Below, piece by piece: positions 50,734 to 59,647 of a stretch of DNA of 64,000 nucleotides. A program made the position numbers and the translations under genes. Under the pieces are notes generated by a model. It was not told the origin of the DNA, did not search any database, and saw only the letters and a program-made list of their open reading frames with translations. The stretch is from Flavobacteriales bacterium (GTDB lineage Bacteria > Bacteroidota > Bacteroidia > Flavobacteriales_F > PHOS-HE28). Location of the stretch: positions 1 to 64,000 of the forward strand of contig JAHBUK010000007.1 in assembly GCA_019638115.1 (NCBI GenBank), read 5' to 3'. The stretch's first letter is position 1, and each line of letters starts with the position of its first letter.

Positions 50734-51071
50734 AGTGATGTAGAGGGTGCCAATGGGGAGGACCACTCCTTCGGTGCTTTGCCCGTCATCGACGTGTCTT
50801 GTCCCAAGTGGATCGAAGGGACTTAGGTCCGGATCCAAAGCTACTGGGGTCGTGGACCACCGATAGTCCATAGATAGACCAAGCCCCATTGAATGTTTTA
50901 AAGGGTCGATCGCTGTGCACCATGTGCGCCATGCTGATGCATTAGACATGCGATGCAACCTAAGCCCATTGAAGCGCTTCTCCGGCGAATAGCCACTTCC
51001 GCAGTCCGCTGTTAACCTTCCTTGTGACACAAGTTCCGCGCTGTGCCCGTGGGGTGCTGGATCTTTGTACC
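50734..51071. other. Intergenic region with no gene seen
   Basis: About 340 bases between the ABC ATPase and the DUF2490 gene. No credible coding frame. The sequence GATCTTTG at 51060-51067 lies 4 bases before the GTG start of the next gene. Confidence 0.5.
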
Positions 51072-51884
51072 GTGACTACCGCCACGCTCCACCCGGTGCT
51101 CTTGCCCCCCAAGATCTTGATGCCCCTGGCCCTGATGGCCCTGGCGTTCACTGCGCAGGCGCAACGCGTCACCGATGGCAACGCCAACCTCTGGTTCAGC
51201 CATTGGGGCGACCACCGTGTACACGACCGCTGGAGCCTGCACAGCGAGTTCCATATCCGGCGCACCGAACTCGGCGCCAGTGCCCAGCAACTGCTGCTGC
51301 GCCCCGGGGTGAACTACCACCTGCACGACAAGGTGATGGCCACCGTGGGCTACAGCTACTACGAGAACTACCGCTACGGTGCGTATCCCATCCGCTTCGC
51401 CAACTGGGAGCACCATGGTTTCGCGCAGTTGCAGTTCAGCAGCCAGGTGGGCCGCTTGCGCATGCAGCACCGCTACCGCTGGGAGCACCGCTGGATGGCC
51501 CGCATGGCATCCGATGAAGCTGGCACGGACGGCACCCTGATGGGCTACAGCGAATCGGACCGTTTCCGCTACCGGGTGTGGGTAACGATCCCCATCGGCC
51601 AGGACACGCCCTGGACGGTGAACGCCTACGACGAGATCTTCCTGAGCCTGGGCGGCACCGCGCCGGGCAACCGCTTCAGCCAGAACCGGGTGAGCGGCCT
51701 GCTGGGCTACCAGGTGAACAAGGAGTTCAACCTGCTCGCGGGCTACCTGCTGCAGAAGATCGACCGGCCCAGCGCGGCCTTCAATGCCGATGTGCTGGAG
51801 ACGAACAGCACGCTGCACATCGTTGCGGTGTACAACCTGGGGTTGTGGAAGGGCCGGGCACCCGTGGTCCCGGTGGCGGAATGA
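51072..51884 (+). CDS. DUF2490 outer-membrane protein
   Basis: A 270-residue protein. The GTG at 51072 (following GATCTTTG plus 4 bases) gives a long signal peptide, MTTATLHPVLLPPKILMPLA then LMALAFTAQA; an ATG at 51120 would give a shorter one. The body is a series of amphipathic strands with DUF2490 character: WSLHSEFHIRRTELGASAQQ, RMQHRYRWEHRWM, and a final strand LHIVAVYNLGLWKG. It is predicted to form an outer-membrane barrel. Confidence 0.82.
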   Translation: MTTATLHPVLLPPKILMPLALMALAFTAQAQRVTDGNANLWFSHWGDHRVHDRWSLHSEFHIRRTELGASAQQLLLRPGVNYHLHDKVMATVGYSYYENYRYGAYPIRFANWEHHGFAQLQFSSQVGRLRMQHRYRWEHRWMARMASDEAGTDGTLMGYSESDRFRYRVWVTIPIGQDTPWTVNAYDEIFLSLGGTAPGNRFSQNRVSGLLGYQVNKEFNLLAGYLLQKIDRPSAAFNADVLETNSTLHIVAVYNLGLWKGRAPVVPVAE

Positions 51885-51972
51885 TACGCGGAGAGCCCTT
51901 GCCTCCTGGCTCATGCATCGTGTAGCGGTGTAACAAGTGCGCCCCATGGCCGTCCAATTGGAAAACATACCC

Positions 51973-52674
51973 ATGTCCTCCATTTCCATTGAACGGCGTT
52001 TGCACCTGCTCTCATTGATCATCTGCATCATGGCCATTTTTATGGTCGCACTGCTATTTCTGGTGCTGCGCGGTTGTGCAGGAAAAGCCGACACACACTT
52101 CACGGAATTGACGGTTGGTCAGCTGAACATCGCAGGACCGGACAGTGTGAAGCGGATCATCATAAGCCACAAGATGCCGATGGCGCCGTTTCAAGGCGAG
52201 ATGCTTGAACGTTCGGTACCGCCGGGGTTGGCAGGCATGATCTTCTGTGCTCCCGACGGGGACGAAGTGGGCGGGATAGGAGTTTCGGGAACGGCAAAGG
52301 GAGGTGCGGCCCTCATGGCATTGGATTACCGCAACGTGCCGTTGGAAGCGATCGGGTTCTCCACATACTACGATGAGAACGGGCAGAGCGCGGGTTTCGT
52401 GATCATGGATCCGCCGCGGGGCACGGTGGATGTGAAGAAGCTCAACGCGGACGATCCGGAAGAGGTCGAACGCTTCCAGGCGATGATGGTGCAACGTGTT
52501 GATCTGAGCGTTTCCAATGAAAAAGCCGGCCTTACCATTTCCGATAGACAGGGGAACGTGCGCATCCTGATCGGCATGGACGAGAACGACGAACCATCGA
52601 TCCAACTACTTGACAAGGAGGGGCGTGTCACGCAGGTCATGGCTTCCGAACCAAGCCACAAGACCAAGAGATGA
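51973..52674 (+). CDS. Hypothetical protein with N-terminal membrane anchor
   Basis: A 233-residue protein with one N-terminal membrane helix (LSLIICIMAIFMVALLFLVL, then RGCAGK) and a periplasmic beta-rich domain with repeated GV-type hairpins (EVGGIGVSGTAKGGAALMAL; GLTISDRQGNVRILIGMDEN). The repeated pattern (xxGxxRxxIGxDENDxPSIxLLDKxG) resembles beta-helix-forming cell-surface domains. No family assigned. Start ATG 51973 preferred over a GTG at 51937. Confidence 0.6.
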   Translation: MSSISIERRLHLLSLIICIMAIFMVALLFLVLRGCAGKADTHFTELTVGQLNIAGPDSVKRIIISHKMPMAPFQGEMLERSVPPGLAGMIFCAPDGDEVGGIGVSGTAKGGAALMALDYRNVPLEAIGFSTYYDENGQSAGFVIMDPPRGTVDVKKLNADDPEEVERFQAMMVQRVDLSVSNEKAGLTISDRQGNVRILIGMDENDEPSIQLLDKEGRVTQVMASEPSHKTKR

Positions 52675-52721
52675 TCCCGGACTTGGTGTACTTCTCAGTG
52701 GATGTCGATACTGCTTGGGAC

Positions 52722-53222
52722 TCAGCGCCGCACCGCGTAGATCCACTCGTCCTCCACCTTGCCGTTCTTGATCAGGTTGCCGATCAGCTTGGCTTCAAGC
52801 GTGAGGCCCGCCTTCGCCAAGGCACGTTGCGATGCGGGGTTGCTGCCGAAGGGTGAGCCGTAGATGCGCGTCACTTCCGGAAAAGTCTCGAAGCCGAGTT
52901 GCACCATCTGCCGGATGGCTTCCGACATGATGCCCTTGCCATGGTGCGCCCTGCCCAGCCAATAGCCCAGTTCCATGTTGTTGCGCCAGAGGTCGGTCTT
53001 GGGATGCAGGCCGATGGCACCCGCGCATTCACCGTCCACCTCGATGCAGCGGCGCAGCGGCGGGCATTTGTGGATGGCGTCCTCGAGGAACTGGCGCCCG
53101 AACTCTTCGGTGAAAGGGTGGGGGAAGGCATCCGCCATGAATACAGCCACGGCAGGGTCGTTCGCATGCTTCAGCAACGCCGGCAGGTCATCGGGACGGA
53201 AGGGGCGGAGGGTGAAGTTCAT
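52722..53222 (-). CDS. GNAT family N-acetyltransferase
   Basis: A 166-residue RimJ/RimL-type acetyltransferase: FTLRPFRPDDLPALLKHAND, GECAGAIGLHPKTDLWRNNM, ELGYWLGRAHHGKGIMSEAI (acetyl-CoA binding R/Q-x-x-G-x-G/A-like motif as RAHHGKG) and NPASQRALAKAGLTLEAKL. Typical of enzymes acetylating ribosomal protein N-termini or amines. TAGCTTCG ends 4 bases before the ATG. It is divergent from the next gene. Confidence 0.9.
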   Translation of the reverse strand: MNFTLRPFRPDDLPALLKHANDPAVAVFMADAFPHPFTEEFGRQFLEDAIHKCPPLRRCIEVDGECAGAIGLHPKTDLWRNNMELGYWLGRAHHGKGIMSEAIRQMVQLGFETFPEVTRIYGSPFGSNPASQRALAKAGLTLEAKLIGNLIKNGKVEDEWIYAVRR

Positions 53223-53226
53223 CGTA

Positions 53227-53234
53227 CGAAGCTA
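53227..53234 (-). promoter_or_regulatory. -7-like box TAGCTTCG
   Basis: One mismatch from TAnnTTTG, 4 bases before the GNAT ATG at 53222. The opposite strand carries TATACTTG (53233-53240) 6 bases before the ATG at 53247, so the two divergent promoters overlap. Confidence 0.5.
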
Positions 53235-53246
53235 TACTTGCTCGTC

Positions 53247-53615
53247 ATGGCGCATTGGGTCACCCTCGGTCAATTCTCCGACCCATCGGAGTATGCAGTC
53301 CAGGCAGCGCGTTTGCGGCACGAAGGCATCGCATACCGCGTGGTCCAGGCTCCGATATGGAACCGACGACGAGGCCCGGAAATGTTGCTTCAAGTTTCGC
53401 GGAGTGATGCCATGATCGCCGCCAAGTTGCTTGGTCTACCTGTGCCTTTGCTGGATCCCGAGCCGCCATTGACCGGACTGGGGTTCATCATCCATCGTGC
53501 AGTGGAACCTGTGCTGACGTTCGTTCAACGCATCGTTGGAACGTATGCCTCGCCACGGAACGTGGCCCTGACCCTTCTTGTCCTTGGCGTCTTGTTGGTG
53601 CTTATCCTGGCTTAA
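53247..53615 (+). CDS. Small protein with DUF2007-like domain and C-terminal membrane helix
   Basis: A 122-residue protein. The N-terminal half (HWVTLGQFSDPSEYAVQAAR, LRHEGIAYRVVQAP) resembles DUF2007 putative signal-transducing domains, which start with a strand, a helix and a second strand of the pattern LESEGI. The C-terminus is a membrane helix (NVALTLLVLGVLLVLILA). Function unknown. Transcription probably ends in the hairpin at 53658-53718. Confidence 0.62.
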   Translation: MAHWVTLGQFSDPSEYAVQAARLRHEGIAYRVVQAPIWNRRRGPEMLLQVSRSDAMIAAKLLGLPVPLLDPEPPLTGLGFIIHRAVEPVLTFVQRIVGTYASPRNVALTLLVLGVLLVLILA

Positions 53616-53657
53616 CTCGTTCAATTGGGGCCTGCAGAGTGGCGAGTGGCGATTAGT

Positions 53658-53718
53658 GAGTGGCGAGTGAAATGCCCCCAAAGGAACGCAGGTCGTGGGG
53701 GCATTTCACTCGCCACTC
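53658..53718. terminator. 22-bp perfect hairpin built from CACTCGCC repeats
   Basis: Arms 53658-53679 and 53697-53718 pair perfectly (outer part gagtggcgag, inner part aatgccccc) around a 17-base loop. It lies between convergent genes and is surrounded by further copies of gagtggcgagt. Probably a bidirectional terminator grown from a simple repeat. Confidence 0.75.
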
Positions 53719-53754
53719 AAAGGCCGAACTCGCCACTCGCCACTCCTTCGCCAC

Positions 53755-55917
53755 TCAGTATTTAGGTGTAAAACCCACGTTCTTCCAGAAGAAACTCCAC
53801 ACGTCCGCCTGCTCCTCGATGATCTTGCTGGTGGGCTTGCCTGCGCCATGGCCGGCGTTCACATCCACACGGATCAGCACGGGGTTGGGGCCCTTGTGCG
53901 CTGCTTGCACAGCACTGATGAACTTGAAGCTGTGCGCGGGCACAACGCGGTCGTCGTGGTCGGCGGTCATCACCAGCGTGGCGGGGTAGGCCGTTCCGGA
54001 CTTCACGTTGTGCAGCGGTGAATAGGCCTTCAGGTAGGCGAGTTCCTCAGGGCTGTTGTCGGCGTTGCCGTACTCGGGTGTCCAACCGAAGCCAGCGCTG
54101 AACTTCTGGAAGCGCAGCATGTCCAGCACGCCCACTGCGGGGAAGGCCACCTTGAAGAGCTCGGGCCGTTGGGTCATCACCGCACCCACGAGCAGGCCGC
54201 CGTTGCTGCCGCCCTGGATGCCCAGCTTGGCACTGCTGGTGTACTTCTCGCGGATCAGGTATTCGGCCGCCGCTATGAAGTCGTCGAACACGTTCTGCTT
54301 TTTCTCCTTCATGCCCGCCTCGTGCCAGGCCTCGCCGTACTCACCGCCGCCGCGCAGGTTGGCCAGCGCGAACACGTTGCCTTGTTCCAGCATGATGATG
54401 CGGCTGGTGCTGAAGCTGGGGCTGAGGCTGATGTTGAAGCCACCGTAGGCATAGAGCAAGGTGGGGTTGGTGCCGTCCAGCTTCAGGCCCTTTTTATGTA
54501 CGATGAACATGGGCACCTTGGTGCCGTCCTTGCTGGGGTAGAACACCTGCTTGGTCTCGAACTGGTCGGGGTCGAACTTCAGCTCGGGACGGAAGAAGAT
54601 CTCGCTGGTGCCGCTCGCGATGTCGTACTTGTAGATGGTGCCGGGGTCGGTGAAGTTGGTGAAGCTGTAGAACGCGTAGGTGTCCTTCCGCTTGCCACCG
54701 AAGCCACCAGCACTGCCCAGCCCGGGGAGCTTGATCTCGCGCTCGTTGCTGCCATCGGGTGCGTAGCGGTAGATGCGCGTGGTCACGTCCTTCAGGTATT
54801 CGGCAAAGAGCTGACCACCGCAGAGGCCGGCGCTTTCCAGCAGAAAGTCCTTGTGGGGCAGCACGTCCACCCAATGCGCTTGTTCGGGCTTCTTCGGGTC
54901 CACGGCCACCAGGCGGTAGTTGGGTGCGTTCACATCGGTGCGCACCAGCAGCCGGTCGCGGGTGTGGTCGTAGTCCACAATGCTGGTCTTCTGGTCGAAG
55001 CCCTGTTGCAGTGCCACCCATTGGGTGCCCTGTGTGGGCAGCCCATCCGTGCGCAGGTCGTGGTAGTACTGTTCAAAGCCATCGGTACCGGTGCTGATGT
55101 AAAGCGTGGCGAACTCCTCGCCCTCGGTGACGCCCACACCCACGTAGCGGTTGGGATTGGCAGGGTCGGTATACACCAGCACGTCTGCGCTTTGCGGGGT
55201 GCCCACCTTGTGGTAGTACACCATTTGGCCCAGGCTGGCGGTGCTCAGTTTGCTGCCCTCCTTCACCTCGGGAAAACGGCTGTAGAAGAAGCCATCCTTG
55301 TACCAGCTGGCACCGCTGAACTTCACCCATTCAAGCTTATCGTCCAGCTTGCTCATGGTGCTCAGGTCCCACAGCTCGAACTCCTGCCAGTCGCTGCCGG
55401 CACGCTGGATGTTCACCACCATGTAGCGGTCGTCGCTGCTGGCTCCGCTCAGGTTGATGCTGGTGGTGCCGTTGGGGTCGATGGCGTTGGGGTCGATGAA
55501 GACCTTGTCTTCGCCATCAATTCCCTTGCGCACGTAGATCACGCTCTGGTTCTGCAGGCCGCTGTTGCGGTATTGGAAGAAGAGATCGCCCACGCGACGC
55601 GGTGCGCTCACTTTGGCGAAGTTGTACACCTCTTCGTACCGTTTGGCGATGGCGCTGCGGAAAGGCACTTTGGAAAGCCAGGCTTGCGTCACTTCGTTCT
55701 GGCGTTTCACCCAGTCGGCCGTTTCGGCGCTCATGTCATCTTCCAACCAGCGGTAGGGGTCGGCCACCCAGGTGCCATGGAGGGTGTCGCCGCTATTGGG
55801 TGCCAGCCGCGTGGCCGGGTAGTTGATCGGATTCGTGGACATCTGCTTGCCGGGCTGGCTCCAGCTTTGGTTGGACAGGAGGAGCAATGGGAGCGCAAAG
55901 AAAAGGGGCTTCAGCAT
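53755..55917 (-). CDS. Prolyl oligopeptidase family serine peptidase (S9A)
   Basis: A 720-residue exported peptidase with a signal peptide (MLKPLFFALPLLLLSNQSWS). An N-terminal segment (YPATRLAPNSGDTLHGTWVA, DPYRWLEDD) leads into a beta-propeller, followed by the alpha/beta-hydrolase domain with catalytic Ser in GIQGGSNGGLLVGAV, Asp in TADHDDRVVPAHSF and His in NAGHGAGKPTSK. It cleaves after proline in short peptides, probably in the periplasm or outside. ATG at 55917 begins the signal peptide; the frame is open further upstream without signal character. Confidence 0.95.
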   Translation of the reverse strand: MLKPLFFALPLLLLSNQSWSQPGKQMSTNPINYPATRLAPNSGDTLHGTWVADPYRWLEDDMSAETADWVKRQNEVTQAWLSKVPFRSAIAKRYEEVYNFAKVSAPRRVGDLFFQYRNSGLQNQSVIYVRKGIDGEDKVFIDPNAIDPNGTTSINLSGASSDDRYMVVNIQRAGSDWQEFELWDLSTMSKLDDKLEWVKFSGASWYKDGFFYSRFPEVKEGSKLSTASLGQMVYYHKVGTPQSADVLVYTDPANPNRYVGVGVTEGEEFATLYISTGTDGFEQYYHDLRTDGLPTQGTQWVALQQGFDQKTSIVDYDHTRDRLLVRTDVNAPNYRLVAVDPKKPEQAHWVDVLPHKDFLLESAGLCGGQLFAEYLKDVTTRIYRYAPDGSNEREIKLPGLGSAGGFGGKRKDTYAFYSFTNFTDPGTIYKYDIASGTSEIFFRPELKFDPDQFETKQVFYPSKDGTKVPMFIVHKKGLKLDGTNPTLLYAYGGFNISLSPSFSTSRIIMLEQGNVFALANLRGGGEYGEAWHEAGMKEKKQNVFDDFIAAAEYLIREKYTSSAKLGIQGGSNGGLLVGAVMTQRPELFKVAFPAVGVLDMLRFQKFSAGFGWTPEYGNADNSPEELAYLKAYSPLHNVKSGTAYPATLVMTADHDDRVVPAHSFKFISAVQAAHKGPNPVLIRVDVNAGHGAGKPTSKIIEEQADVWSFFWKNVGFTPKY

Positions 55918-56026
55918 GGTGTTCGGGCCACGCCAAGGTGGGGCGGCGGCCCCGAAAGTAGGCATCACACTGCGAGGCTTATCGGCCCGGGGATGGTCGG
56001 TGCCGCATGTGGACGAACGGTTGCGA

Positions 56027-57343
56027 TCAGGCGCGCTTGCGCTGCTCCTGCTGTATGGAGCTAAGCTCGTAAACCGTGCCGGTGCCGGGCGCCAGGCTCA
56101 CGGTCGCGTCCAACTGGCCGGCCAGGGTGTGGATCAGGTCCATGCCCAAGCTCTGCGGATTTTCCCAGCGGCTGCGGTCGGGCAGGCCCACACCATCGTC
56201 GCCAATGCGCAAGTGCAGTCCATGTTCGGCACTGCCGAAGAGGTGCATGATGATGGTGCCCTGTTTGCGGCCCTTGAAGGCGTGTTTCAGCGAGTTGGAG
56301 ATCACTTCATTGATCAGCAATCCCAGCGGGATCAAGGTGTCCACGCCCAGGCTTTCCACTTCTATCCGCATGTCCAGTTCCAAGCGGGTGTTCACCGTGT
56401 AGGCATGGCACAGGTCGCGCGTAAGGTGCCCGAGGTAGGTGTTCACATCGATGTTCGCCAGGTCCTTGCTCAAGTAGGTCTGCTCGTGCACCAGCGCCAT
56501 GGCGCTTACCCGGTTCACGCACTCGTTGAAGAGTTCCAGGGTGTGCTCGTCCTTCACCTGGTCCATCTGGAAACGGATCAGGCTCTTCACGATCTGCAGG
56601 TTGTTCTTTACCCGGTGGTGGATCTCTTTGATCATCACCTCCTTCTCCTCCTTGCTGAGCATGGTCTCGCGCAGGTCGCGGTTGGCCTTCTCCAAATTCA
56701 GGCGGGCTACTTCCAATTGGTCGGAGCGTAAGCGGCTTTGGATCAGCAAACGGTTGCTGACGCCCGCCAGCCAGGCCAGCGCCAAGGCCAGCAGACATGC
56801 GGTAACCAGCAGCACTTGGGCCTCGCTCCAGCGGTCGCTCATGCTGGCGGTGTAGGATCCCAGTCCCTGTTCGTGCACTTGGCGCGCGGAGCGGTCCACC
56901 ACCTGCTGGGCACGTTGTATCATCAGTTGAAAGATGGCTTCTGCATTATGCCGGGCTTCACTGGTGTGGTCCAACAGAACGGACTCGCGATGCAGGGAGT
57001 CGGCTTGGTGGATCACCTTGTTGAGGCCCAATGGCAGTTCTTGAATGCCCGGGGTGGTAGCTGCGTTCAAAGCGATCTGGTCCACGCGTTTGTTGAAGCG
57101 CAGTACTTCGGCATGCCAGCGGTTCTGCCCGGTGCTCAGGTCGGTGCGGTGCGAGAGGCCCAGCTTCCGGATATCATCCGAAAGCATGTTCAGTTCATCC
57201 AACAACTTCACCTCTTTGGCGATCCGGACCTGTAGGTTCCTGGACCGGCTCATCACGTTGAGGCCGTAGATGATGAAGACGATGGCCAGCACCGTGGCGA
57301 TCATGGGCCAACGATGGATGTACGGATGCTTGTTGAACGACAT
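56027..57343 (-). CDS. Membrane sensor histidine kinase (HisKA_2 type)
   Basis: A 438-residue kinase. Two membrane helices (MIATVLAIVFIIYGLNVM and AQVLLVTACLLALALAWLAG) flank a periplasmic helical sensor of about 150 residues. After a coiled coil comes the HisKA_2 H-box KEIHHRVKNNLQIVKSLIRF and a HATPase domain (LLINEVISNSLKHAFKG; DDGVGLPDRS; LGMDLIHTLAGQLDATV). HisKA_2 kinases often signal to single-domain receivers; two are encoded at 59648-60450. The start of the DUF4468 gene lies upstream on the same strand. Confidence 0.92.
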   Translation of the reverse strand: MSFNKHPYIHRWPMIATVLAIVFIIYGLNVMSRSRNLQVRIAKEVKLLDELNMLSDDIRKLGLSHRTDLSTGQNRWHAEVLRFNKRVDQIALNAATTPGIQELPLGLNKVIHQADSLHRESVLLDHTSEARHNAEAIFQLMIQRAQQVVDRSARQVHEQGLGSYTASMSDRWSEAQVLLVTACLLALALAWLAGVSNRLLIQSRLRSDQLEVARLNLEKANRDLRETMLSKEEKEVMIKEIHHRVKNNLQIVKSLIRFQMDQVKDEHTLELFNECVNRVSAMALVHEQTYLSKDLANIDVNTYLGHLTRDLCHAYTVNTRLELDMRIEVESLGVDTLIPLGLLINEVISNSLKHAFKGRKQGTIIMHLFGSAEHGLHLRIGDDGVGLPDRSRWENPQSLGMDLIHTLAGQLDATVSLAPGTGTVYELSSIQQEQRKRA

Positions 57344-57375
57344 TGACGCCCTTCAACGCAGCGTAACGCAGTGGG

Positions 57376-57936
57376 TTACGGCTCCAGATTGGCCCTTAAG
57401 CGGGCTTCAAAGGCTTGCATCAATGCGGTCACGTGGGCCGTTCCAACGTTCTTCACTTCGGCGTAGAGCCGCACCAGGTTGGTGCGCCCTAGCCCGGTTA
57501 CTTTCCGCGGGGGCAATTCTCCCTTGGTGAGCAGTCCCAAATGGATGCCCCCGTTCGGGGTGGTCCTGTTGCCACTGTGCGTCAGTTCGCTGATCACGGT
57601 TCGGCATTCACCGGCCTTCACGTGTATGGATATGCGGAACTGCACCACGCCCATGCTTTCCTCGCGCCCCACCAACATCTCGGAACGGAACGGCATCCGG
57701 GCAGTGCCCTCAATAACACCCTGTTCCCGATCGGACCTGCGCAGCGTGGCACCGGGCTCCTTGCCAAAGGTCCATGTCCAGGCCGCCAAAGCTTGGTCGT
57801 ACAGTTGTACCGCGTTCAACGGCACGCTCAACGAACGGCTGAAGTGCAAGGCGGCCGTGCTGTCGCTTCCAGGCAATTGGGCCACGGCTGTGCAAGAGCC
57901 CAGCAGGATCAGGAGAAAGGCGGCGGTGCGCAACAC
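57376..57936 (-). CDS. DUF4468-like secreted protein
   Basis: A 186-residue protein starting at GTG 57936 with a signal peptide (MLRTAAFLLILLGSCTAVA). The body (LHFSRSLSVPLNAVQLYDQA, then RISIHVKAGECRTVISELTH) matches the TBP-like fold of DUF4468 proteins of Bacteroidota. TAACTTTC lies 5 bases before the GTG. Role unknown. The sensor kinase follows 32 bases downstream. Confidence 0.72.
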   Translation of the reverse strand: MLRTAAFLLILLGSCTAVAQLPGSDSTAALHFSRSLSVPLNAVQLYDQALAAWTWTFGKEPGATLRRSDREQGVIEGTARMPFRSEMLVGREESMGVVQFRISIHVKAGECRTVISELTHSGNRTTPNGGIHLGLLTKGELPPRKVTGLGRTNLVRLYAEVKNVGTAHVTALMQAFEARLRANLEP

Positions 57937-57951
57937 GTGGCGAAAGTTAGC

Positions 57952-57984
57952 TTGATAGGAAGGATCCAGGACGTTCTACATTTG
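57952..57984 (+). promoter_or_regulatory. Promoter with -33 TTG and exact -7 box TACATTTG
   Basis: TTG at 57952-57954 and TACATTTG at 57977-57984 have near-consensus spacing. The box ends 28 bases before the NYN gene ATG at 58013, so this gene, unlike many others here, should have a leader. Confidence 0.6.
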
Positions 57985-58012
57985 CGCCGCTCCACCAACC
58001 TCTGTTTATCCT

Positions 58013-58933
58013 ATGCAACGATTCCAAGCTTTGAAAGTGGGTGTGTTCTACGACGGTAGCTACTTCACCCATGTGAGCAACTACTACAACTACGTGCATC
58101 CCCACAGGCGCCGCATCCACATTGGTGGCCTGCACGACTTCATTAAGCACATGGTGGCCGAGCGGGAGGACACCAAGCCCAACCTCTGCCACATCATCGA
58201 TGCGCACTTCTTCCGAGGCCGCTTCACTGCCCGCGAGGCCAACGAAAAGCCCAACCAGCTCTATTACGACCGGGTGTTCGATGATGTGCTGATGTACAAC
58301 GGGGTGCAATCCCACTACCTGCCCGTGAAGGACATGATGGGCCGCAAGCGGGAGAAAGGCGTTGACGTGCTGATGGCCTTGGAGACCTACGAGCTCTGCA
58401 TGCTCAAACGCTACGACGTGGTGGTGCTGGTGGCCTCCGATGGGGATCATGTGCCCCTGGTCCGCAAACTGCATGCCTTGGGTTGCAAGACCATGCTCCT
58501 GGGCTGGGACTTCGAGTTCGTGGACCAAGAGAGCGGGGAGACCCAGACCACCCGCACCAGCACCGACCTGTGGAACGAAGTGAGCTACCCCATGCCCATG
58601 CACGACCTTATTGAAGAGGGCTTGCGGGAGGATGAAGAGGTGGTGCGCGAAGTATTCGTCCAGCAATCTTCCGTGCAACGGGAACTGGATGAGAGCCACG
58701 TGCAGGTCCCGGCCGCTTCCATCGATCCGGATGAACGCCACAACAGCGAGGTGATGAGCCTGCACAACGGCTACGGTTTCATCCGCTACCCGGACAACAA
58801 CCTGTTCTTCCTGCACGAGGACCTGCTGGATGCCGACTTCAGCGAGTTGCGGGTGGGCGATCCGGTGGAATTCTCCCTGGCCGTGAACAACCGCGGCCAA
58901 CGTGTGGCCCGCAACATCAAGCGGGTCAGTTAG
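58013..58933 (+). CDS. NYN-domain nuclease-like protein with C-terminal cold-shock-like domain
   Basis: A 306-residue protein. The N-terminal NYN (LabA/DUF88-type PIN-like) domain shows the acidic residues Asp14 in VGVFYDGSYF, KGVDVLMALETYELCMLKRY and VVLVASDGDHVPLVRKLHAL, a likely metal-dependent RNA nuclease site. The C-terminal part (NGYGFIRYPDNNLFFLHEDL, GDPVEFSLAVNNRGQRVA) is an OB-fold of the cold-shock kind that binds single-stranded RNA. The fusion suggests an RNA-processing enzyme. Confidence 0.87.
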   Translation: MQRFQALKVGVFYDGSYFTHVSNYYNYVHPHRRRIHIGGLHDFIKHMVAEREDTKPNLCHIIDAHFFRGRFTAREANEKPNQLYYDRVFDDVLMYNGVQSHYLPVKDMMGRKREKGVDVLMALETYELCMLKRYDVVVLVASDGDHVPLVRKLHALGCKTMLLGWDFEFVDQESGETQTTRTSTDLWNEVSYPMPMHDLIEEGLREDEEVVREVFVQQSSVQRELDESHVQVPAASIDPDERHNSEVMSLHNGYGFIRYPDNNLFFLHEDLLDADFSELRVGDPVEFSLAVNNRGQRVARNIKRVS

Positions 58934-58945
58934 GCTCCAGGGCGA

Positions 58946-59638
58946 TCAAGGCAAGGCGAGCCGTACCGTGAAGGTGCAGCCCTTTCCGGGGCCGGCGCTG
59001 GTAGCGGCCAGTTGGCCCCCCATGGCCTCGGCCCACTGCCGGGCACGCGCCAGGGTGCTGCGCCCTTGGGCTTCGCCAGCCGTGGCTACACTCTTCAGCC
59101 AGGCATAACGCACGAATACCTGGTCCAGGTCCTCGGCGTCCAAGCCAACGCCTGCGTCCTGCACCTCGATGTGTGCATGGCTTTTGCTGTTGCTGAGCAA
59201 TACCCGGATGATGCTCCCCGCCGGACTGAATTTCGATGCGTTGGAGAGCAGTGCGGAAAGCAGGTCGTTCAAAGCCCTGGGCTCCGCAAGTACTGGTGAC
59301 AGGGTTCCGCTCACCACCACTTCCTGCTCTTTGCGGGAGAAGCGGTGTTGTAGATCGGCGATGGCGCGTTCCAGTACTGGTGTTGCATCCAGTGGTGCTG
59401 TTGCGCTCGGTCCCGGAGTACGGTCCACCTGCAGGTCGTCCAGCAGGCGCTCCACTTCGCGCATGGCCTTGAAATACTGTTGTTCTCCGAAGGTCTTCAA
59501 CTCCAGCTGCTCCGTATCGGAAGTACCGTGGGTAAGGTGCCCGAGCACCTGCTGGATGGCGGCGAGCCGGTTGCGCAGGTCGTGTGCGAAACGGTGCAAC
59601 CGTTCGGCCTGTTCCTGGTCCGCTTTGGGTAAGCTCAT
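58946..59638 (-). CDS. Small cytoplasmic sensor histidine kinase
   Basis: A 230-residue kinase without membrane helices or sensor domain. H-box region HRFAHDLRNRLAAIQQVLGH; N box LLSALLSNASKFSPAGS; G1 VQDAGVGLDAEDLDQVF; the final G box is weak (GPGKGCTFTVRLALP). It is followed upstream by two single-receiver genes on the same strand with short spacings (59638 to 59648 and 60016 to 60040), so the order is receiver, receiver, kinase in one operon. Confidence 0.87.
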   Translation of the reverse strand: MSLPKADQEQAERLHRFAHDLRNRLAAIQQVLGHLTHGTSDTEQLELKTFGEQQYFKAMREVERLLDDLQVDRTPGPSATAPLDATPVLERAIADLQHRFSRKEQEVVVSGTLSPVLAEPRALNDLLSALLSNASKFSPAGSIIRVLLSNSKSHAHIEVQDAGVGLDAEDLDQVFVRYAWLKSVATAGEAQGRSTLARARQWAEAMGGQLAATSAGPGKGCTFTVRLALP

Positions 59639-59647
59639 GCCAATGCA

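Noticed and set aside
54169..56064. 631-codon open frame on the plus strand
   Set aside because: Antisense to the prolyl oligopeptidase gene and extending into the next one; typical of GC-rich codon bias.
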